Assembly (NCBI GenBank): GCA_003290165.1
Contig: QNQO01000510.1
Span: 186,001 to 250,000, forward strand
Origin: Berberis thunbergii
Taxonomy: Eukaryota > Streptophyta > Magnoliopsida > Ranunculales > Berberidaceae
Length of the DNA: 64,000 nt
Reading direction: 5' to 3'
Position 1 is the first letter of the stretch, and every line of letters begins with the position of its first letter. The notes beneath the pieces are model-generated. The model was not told the DNA's origin, did no database searches, and saw only the letters and a list, made by a program, of their open reading frames with translations. Positions 57,636-64,000 of the stretch are shown piece after piece. The translations under genes and the position numbers were made by a program.

Positions 57636-59560
57636 ATTAATTATTGTTTCTATACTATTCAAGACAAGTCTTGGCTATGCCATTATCGTTATGGTCACTT
57701 GAGTTTTAAAACTCTATCTCTTATGGGCAAGAAGAATCTTGTGGAAGGCTTACCTACAATTCAACTTCAAGATAAAGTATGTGTCTTGGGGAAGCATAGT
57801 AGGAATTATTTTCCTAGTGGGAAGGCATGGAGATGGTCAAAGCCACTTGAACTTGTACACACCGAACTTTGTGGGCCAATGCATACTACTTCAATTGGTG
57901 GTAACCGTTATTTTGTTACCTTCATTGATGACTATAGTAGGAAGACATGGATATACTTTCTTAAACAAAAATCAAAAGTATATGGTTGTTTCAAAATTTT
58001 CAAGGCTTTTGTTGAAAAGCAAAGCGGTTTCCAATTGAAGACTCTTAGCTCGGATCAAGGGGGAGAATACATTGATCATGGGCTTCGAGATTTCTTAAAA
58101 GAGCTTGGTATTCGACATCAATTTTCAGTCCGTGGTACACCTCAACAAAATGGAGTCGCCGAAAGAAAAAATCGCACAATTATGGAGTTGGCTAGAAGTA
58201 TGTTGAAGGCCAAGGGATTGCCAAATTCCTTTTGGGCGGAAGCGGTGGCATGTGTTGTTTATCTTTTGAACCGTTCCTCTTCTAAAAGTGTACAAGACAA
58301 GACACCACTAGAAACTTGGAGCGGACACAAACCAAGTGTTGATCACTTGAGAATTTTCGGAAGCATTGCCTATTCACATGTACCGGATGAAAGAAGGAAG
58401 AAGCTAGATGACAAGTCCGAGAAATGTATTTTTGTTGGATATAGTAAAAGTTCCAAGGCATACAAGTTGTACAATCCCCTCACCAAGAAACTCATTGTAA
58501 CCCGTGATGTGAAGTTCAATAAAGAAGAATCTTGGAATTGGAAAGAAAATGCAGCTAAGGGAAATTCAAGTTGCATAGAATTCGAAGAAGAAATCGAAGC
58601 TCCAAATGAAGAAAATGAAGAGGTTGGTGTTCCACCTTCTTCTCCCAATTCTACTTTATCACCCTCTTCATCTTCAAGTTCAACTTCAAGTTCCCCTTCG
58701 AAGAAGACGAGGAGTATACAAGATATTTATGAGCAAACAAGTAGAAATTTGGGTGACGATTTGGCTAATTTGGATGATGATTTGGCTAATTTTGCTTTGT
58801 TTGTATATGCTGATCCAATCATGTTTGAAGAGGCTTCTAAAGATGAAAAGTGGAAGCTTGCAATGGATAATGAAATTGATGCTATTCAAATTAACAAGAC
58901 TTGGGAACTTGTAGATCTCCCAAATGACAAGAAACCCCTTGATGTGAAGTGGTTTTACAAAAACAAATTGAACTCAAAAGGCGAGGTTGATAAACACAAA
59001 GCATGCTTGGTGGTGAAAGGCTACAAACAAAAGTATGGTGTTGATTTCCGAGAAGTATTTTCACCCATGGCTCGCCTTGAAACAATTCGAACAATACTTG
59101 TATTGGCGGCTCAAAGAGAATGGAAAGTCTATCAAAGGATGTCAAATTGGCATTCTTGAATGGTTTTCTTGAGGAGGAAGTTTATGTAACTCAACCATCC
59201 GGTTATGTGAAATTTGGTGAAGAAAAGAAAGTATGTCATTTAAAAAAAGCCTTATATGGGCTTAAACAAGCACCAAGGGCATGGTATAGTCGTATTGATG
59301 GCTATTTTTTGAAGAATGGCTTTAAAAGATGTCCATTTGAACATACTCTATACACCAAGGAAGGATCTCATGGTGAGCTTTTGATGGTCTGCTTATATGT
59401 TGGTGATTTAATCTTCACCGGAAGTTGTTCAAGTATGAATGAAGATTTCAAGAAAGCTATGATGAATGAGTTCGAGATGACCGACATGGGACTCCTCCAT
59501 TATTTCTTGGGCATTGAAGTTAAACAACAAAGAGATGGGATTTTCATCACTCAACGGAAG

Positions 59561-60491
59561 TAGGGGTGGGCACGGGACGGGATGGGACGAGATATACCCA
59601 TCCCTATCCCATCCCATTCATACGGGATCGGGACGGGACGGGATCAACGTGCTGCCTGTGACTGCTGCGAACATTATCATCATATAAGAGCGTGAAAAAT
59701 AACTTTCTTATAATTAGATATATATGTGGCATGCAAATATAAGGGTAGCCACTAAATCCCCTAACAATGAAGTCGAGTGGGCTTGATTTTTAGAAAATTA
59801 CATGATAAATGAGACCCACTAAGAGTATTGTGTCGCTGTGATGGCCTCCCAACTGATTTTAGAATTTCATTACTGTGAGAAACAAAATTCATGGTTCCTT
59901 GACAAAATGACATTTCATCTTTTGTTGGGGAAGAAATATAGACCTATTGGTGATGCTCTAACATATTCATAATGGTTTACCATCTATACATATATTGTAA
60001 TTAAAAAATTTTATTTTTACAGCCCAGGGTATCTCAAATTCTTGGCTCCGCCCCTGAATGTTCCCTTCTGAATATGTATTACTCAGTTAATTGTCATTTT
60101 TTATTTTCACCTGGGTATTATCAATATTTGGAAATTAAATAATTGGAGCCACTTTTATTGAGATTCCAAGCAAAAGTCTGTTATCTTTCTCTTGCTTAAT
60201 GAATATTTATTTCTTGAAGTAACATTTCTATTACCACTGCAAACACCATGAGTTTCTGTCAGTCATCTGTAAGTTTATATGAATAAAATAAATAAAAAAA
60301 TTTAATAATAAATATTAAAAAAAAAAACTCGGGACGGGACGGGATTGGCGGGATTGAAAATCTTCATCCCATCCCATCCCATTCTAGATCGGGACGGGAC
60401 GGGATCAGGATGAAATTATTCAATCCCATTAAGACCCGAAAAAATCGGGACGGGACAGGATCGGGATCGCGGGATGGGATGCCCACGCCTA
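59561..60491. mobile_element. Non-autonomous hAT element inserted in copia RT
   Basis: 931 bp. The ends are TAGGGGTGGGCACGGG and, inverted, TAGGCGTGGGCATCCC. The duplication AACGGAAG lies at 59553-59560 and 60492-60499. Subterminal arrays of CGGGACGGGAT are present at both ends (59570-59645 and 60330-60480). The interior is AT-rich and includes an inverted CAGGGGCGGAGCCAAGAATT-type end of another transposon family (about 60023-60056). No gene exon was recognised inside. Confidence 0.94.
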
Positions 60492-60601
60492 AACGGAAGT
60501 ATGCAAAAGATTTATTAAGAAAGTTTAGAATGGAGGGCGCACTACCAATTAGCACACCTATGGAGGCCGATTTAAAGCTAAGCAAATTTGAAGGAGCCCT
60601 T

Positions 60602-60731
60602 CTAATTAGCGAGGAAATGGGCGAGGGAGGAGGGTGCAACCCTCCATCCCCCTCGAGATGCGCGATGGCACACACCTCGTGGGGAAAGGAAGGTTGCACC
60701 CTCCTCCCTCGCCCGTTTCCTTGACAATAAG
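60602..60731. mobile_element. Short MITE, copy B
   Basis: 130 bp. The left arm CTAATTAGCGAGGAAATGGG pairs with the inverted right arm CTTATTGTCAAGGAAACGGG. Both continue GCGAGGGAGGAGGGTGCAAC. Its outer 15 bases resemble copy A at 50624-50819. It interrupts the copia RT/RNase H coding sequence. Confidence 0.7.
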
Positions 60732-61445
60732 AAAAAGCGAATTTGAAGACAATAGGCATGTTGATTGAACTCTTTATAGAAGTCTTGTCAGTAGTCTTAT
60801 GTACTTGACTTCCACTAGACCCGATCTTATGTTTGCGGTGAGTATGCTTAGTAGATTCATGGAATCTCCTAGGGAAAATCATTGGGAGGCCGGAAAAAGA
60901 GTCTTAAGGTATGTGAGTGGAACAATTAACGAAGGCATTCAATTCAAGAAAGTTGAATAACCAAGTTTGGTTGGTTATTGTGATAGTGATTGGGGAGGAA
61001 GTGTTGATGATAGTAAAAGCACTTCCGGATATGTCTTTAATATTGGTTCCGGCGCAATCTCATGGGCATCTAAAAGCAAGCTATTGTGACTCTCTCTACA
61101 ATCGAGTCCGAATATGTCTCACTAGCTTTTGCATCTTGTCAAGCACTTTGGTTGATTTGGATTTTGAGTGAACTCAAGCATGGTCATGTTGGTACTCCTA
61201 CATTGTTTTGTGATAATAGTTTGGCTATTTCACTTATGAAGAATTCGGTTTTTCATGGCAAAAGCAAGCATATAAGGAACAAATATCATTTCATTCGAGA
61301 CTTGGTTAAGGAGGGACATATCCATGTGAAATTTTGCAGATCTCAAGATCAAGTTGCCGATATTTTCACTAAAGCTTTGACGACCGACACATTCAACAAG
61401 TTGAAAAAGAAGCTTGGAATGGTGCTAGTCTAGCTTAAGGGGGGA

Positions 61446-61761
61446 TGTTAGAAATTAATCTAGACTAGTCCTAGAAGAGATGTTTGATGTTCCATATGCA
61501 TTGTCCTTTGGTGTTCCATTAGTGTGACTTTTAGAATTACTAAGTGTCTCTAGATAATTGTTTTGTCTTTTGATTTTACTAAGAGTCTCTTTAATTATTA
61601 GTGGTCATGTGAGTCCTATTTAAACCTATGTATCATTTGGTTTCAAGTATGGTGAATGAAGTGAGTTCTCTACACAATTGAGTTTTTGTTTTACCAAGAG
61701 ATTACACTCTCTTGTATTCCTTATCTTCTTATTCATTCACATAGTTGGTTAAATCCCAACA
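61446..61761 (+). repeat. 3' LTR of the complete copia
   Basis: 316 bp, begins TGTTAGAAATTAATC. Followed by the GCCTT duplication. Confidence 0.95.
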
Positions 61762-63144
61762 GCCTTTTCTCCGTGTCACTTTCTTTCTCTCAAAATGAAT
61801 CAGTAGGAAAGAAAAGAAAGTTAGACAGTTTCTTGCCCTGTCATAGCAAGAAAGAGAAAAATATTTCTTATACAAATTAACAATTTACATTACAACATAT
61901 TATGGTGGTTTTACAGCATGCGAGAAAAGAATTGATTCTGCTCTTAGTCCGAAAGTCTCAAGTGTTTTACTATTTTTGCTACTTAATGCTCTTCTGGATT
62001 TGTAATGTGAAATTCGCAATTTTATGTTTGATAAATAATTCACAAGTTTTGCTACGTCATGTTCTTCTTTAATTGGGATAGCATATTCTACCTATAATAG
62101 ATCATTTTCCTATTTTCTCTGCATTTTGCTAGCTGACCATCTTAGTCACTAGCTTGTACTTGTTTTTTTCCTCAGCTCTCCTTGTTACTGAGAGTCCAGT
62201 TTTATTGAAATAAATAAATAATAATAATAATTATGATGATGATGATCGAATGGCACAACTGCCAGGACAACTATGGTTGAATGTAATTTTGTGAATGAAA
62301 AACTATAAAACAGAAAGATGTAGGAAAACGGATGGAAATGATGCATCTGTTTGCAGCTGAGAAGAAATATAAGCACAAGCACACACGCATCAAGTTGTAA
62401 TAGCAACAGCTGCTACTGTTGTCTATACTGAGAGCTAAAGAAGAGAAACTATAATAGGTCGTTCTTCTTTCATCTTTGCAACCACAAAATAAAGAAATAA
62501 AAAGCTATGTATCACCAATGCACTATGGTGTGTGCTTTTTTCTTCACATAGGAGAAAATCATAATATCTTTTACCATATAACAGGAACAAACATTCATTA
62601 GTAGAGTCTACAAGTGCTCATGGTTGTCTTCTCTTAGCAGAATAACAATCTCTTATACAGTGTGTATGCATCGAAAGTGGACAAAAGGAAGGTGACTAAA
62701 GAGGTTTTAAAGCATTGTTACGCAGCTTCGTGTCTTAACTTATTTTCTTGTTCCATGTCATCCTGCTTACACCACTATAATTTGTGTATGCAGCTGGTGG
62801 TCTTGGTCATGTCGTGGCCCATGCTGTTTTTTTTTTTTTTTTTTCTTTCTGTGTAAGCCTCCTAACGCCTGCATTTGGTTCAGCAACACTTTATTCCTTG
62901 TTACTCTATTATTTGTCTGTGCATGAAATGAAATCATTTGAAGCATTTATACTAATTTGTTTATGAAATTCAAATTTCTTTCCTCTACACCTTAGCAAAC
63001 CATTTATATAATCTGTTGAAAACCAAAAATGGATTGTCATTTATTATAACTTTCCCCTAATCTTTGTTTTTTGTTGAGAGTTTATGCATGGCAGCCTATT
63101 TTTATTTTTATTTGATTTTAATTTAGAAAATTAAATATTGGAAA
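61762..63144. other. AT-rich intergenic DNA
   Basis: This is the original right flank of the copia insertion. It contains a TAA/TGA microsatellite (62210-62247) and a 19-T run (62827-62845). A short GGLGHVVA reading near 62795 was considered and rejected as a gene. Nothing else is recognised. Confidence 0.5.
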
Positions 63145-64000
63145 CACTACAACAGATTTGTTTTAAGCGGCGCTTCGCAAAGCGCCGGTATAGGGAAAAA
63201 TGTGCTGGTTTAGATTAGTGACGACATTTTATAAAGCGCCGGAAAAAGTATGTGCCGCCAAAAGATTAACGACGCTTTATGTGAAGCGTCGGTTAAAATC
63301 CACATTAAAGCGTCGTAATAGCTAATATAAGCGCTGCTAAAGAAATGGATATGTCAATTCCCAATTGGATACAAACGCCGTATTTATAACCTTTTAATGG
63401 TGCTATAAAGCGCCGATAAAGATATTTTGCGACGCTTTTAAAGCACCGGTTATGTTAACAAACCTGTAAAACCCAGTATTTTACAACCTTTTAATGGCGA
63501 TTTAAAGCGTCGATAAATATGTTTTGCAACGCTTTTAAAGCGCCGGTTGTGTTAACAAACCTGTAAAAACCCACCTTTTAATGGCGCTTTGAAAGCGCCG
63601 GTTATGTTAACATACCTGAAAAAAAATCAATTTCCAGGCACCTCCCCTACATCAATAAAAATAAAAACCTGTCATTGGCAAGGAAAAACAAACAGTAAAT
63701 GTAAGAAACAATTCATTAAGAAAAATCAATCATTACAATTCATAGAACATGTTTTGCTTACGGGTAAATTAACCACTTATCAACCTAATATCTACTTTTT
63801 TGCCTCAGACACTAAACAAGATGTTTGAGCTGGCTAAGATGCTCTAATATCCCGTAACATCAAGAGATTCAAATTATATAATGTAAATGAATTTCACTTA
63901 CCTGAATATGTGCTAATTGTGCAGGACAAGTAAATTTTGCACTAAAGGTACATTCCAAATTCTTAAACAAAACTTACCTAGTTTGTTGTAGCTGTTATTA
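63145..64000 (+). mobile_element. CACTA element terminus, runs off window
   Basis: It starts CACTACAACAGATTTG and is followed to about 63605 by roughly a dozen subterminal repeats of TAAAGCGCCGGTTATGTTAA / AAAGCGTCG type in both orientations. The other end and any transposase lie outside the window. Confidence 0.82.

Larger units (their letters stand above)
51871..58664 (+). repeat. Segmental duplication, copy 2 (GUN4 pseudogene + copia)
   Basis: It is collinear with 40320-46204. It carries private insertions: Ale copia (52370-54592), CACTA MITE (55228-55529) and poly(A) retroposon (57422-57635). It lacks the CDK-carrying hAT element of copy 1. The copia here continues to 61761 with its own TSD. 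Confidence 0.9.
56081..61433 (+). pseudogene. Copia gag-pol (copy 2), broken
   Basis: Gag (56081-56509) ends at a TAA caused by a C-to-A change in TCA, and continues at 56522-56893 with RGRGRG. The zinc knuckle CHRCHMYGHVRKYC and protease region VWFVDSGCSNHMTGNKK (56918-57253) end at a frameshift (TTCCTGG versus TTCCCG). Integrase (57640-58400) is open: HYRYGHLSFKTL, IDDYSRKTWIYFLK, SSDQGGEYID, TPQQNGVAERKNRTIME. RT starts at about 58850 and frameshifts near 59140; its catalytic motif reads YVGD instead of YVDD (about 59395-59410). RNase H is split by the hAT element and MITE and ends GMVLV at 61433. Confidence 0.9.
55733..61761 (+). mobile_element. Ty1-copia element with both LTRs (Tork-like), with three insertions
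   Basis: LTRs lie at 55733-56050 and 61446-61761, with the duplication GCCTT at 55728-55732 and 61762-61766. The primer site TTGGTATCAGAGCC (from 56053) and polypurine tract AAGGGGGGA (61437-61445) are intact. Coding is broken. A poly(A) retroposon (57422-57635), a hAT element (59561-60491) and a small MITE (60602-60731) inserted later. Confidence 0.95.

Noticed and set aside
58370..58648. Minus-strand Ser-rich frame (also seen at 45909-46241)
   Set aside because: Antisense shadow of the copia integrase-RT linker in both duplicated copies.
62785..62830. AG followed by a [12 protein letters not shown] reading resembling the start of starch synthases
   Set aside because: Too short, the expected GGLGDV aspartate is histidine, and it runs into a poly-T tract; likely chance.

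Overview
The window is nuclear DNA of a flowering plant, most likely a eudicot. It has intron-rich genes with GT-AG introns, plant-only genes (GUN4, fragments of an R2R3-MYB, an ADP-glucose pyrophosphorylase and a CDK-like kinase) and a dense nest of plant transposable elements. I could not fix the species from sequence alone. No bacterial features, CRISPR arrays, rRNA genes or convincing tRNA genes were seen.

Region 1 (1-12.8 kb) is the 3' four-fifths of a plus-strand gene for gamma-tubulin complex component 2. Sixteen exons can be placed with exact splice junctions, ending at a stop at 12813-12815. One intron is 4.3 kb and holds LTR-element debris; another holds a Tourist-type MITE.

Region 2 (13.7-39.5 kb) is a layered transposon nest. 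A Tat/Ogre-like gag is split by a younger, internally deleted Ty3-gypsy element (14637-17928), and a solo LTR (18196-19212) sits at its primer-binding site. A Ty1-copia protein is split by a 14.1-kb Del/Tekay chromovirus (21106-35224). The right LTR of that chromovirus was itself hit by a CACTA element carrying an ADP-glucose pyrophosphorylase exon and by an RTE-type LINE. A hAT element carrying a MYB first exon and a TRIM inside another copia fragment follow. Most junctions are supported by target-site duplications that I could read.

Region 3 (40.3-61.8 kb) is a duplicated GUN4-plus-copia segment. Copy 1 has an intact GUN4 (42439-43209) and a truncated copia; a hAT element carrying a CDK-like exon sits about 0.5 kb upstream of the gene. 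Copy 2 has a GUN4 pseudogene with two stop codons and an inserted Ale-type copia, a CACTA MITE in its 3' region, and a copia with both LTRs that carries a poly(A) retroposon, a third hAT element and a small MITE. Between the copies lie a gag-pro-only gypsy element (47207-49749) and a small hydrophilic minus-strand gene (51108-51443) whose upstream DNA has seed-type promoter motifs.

Region 4 (61.8-64 kb) is AT-rich DNA and then the terminus of another CACTA element that runs off the window.

The genes do not form an operon-like unit. The notable theme is gene-fragment capture: three separate DNA transposons carry host exons. A second unusual feature is a 99-bp, canonically bordered intron-like insert in the chromovirus pol.
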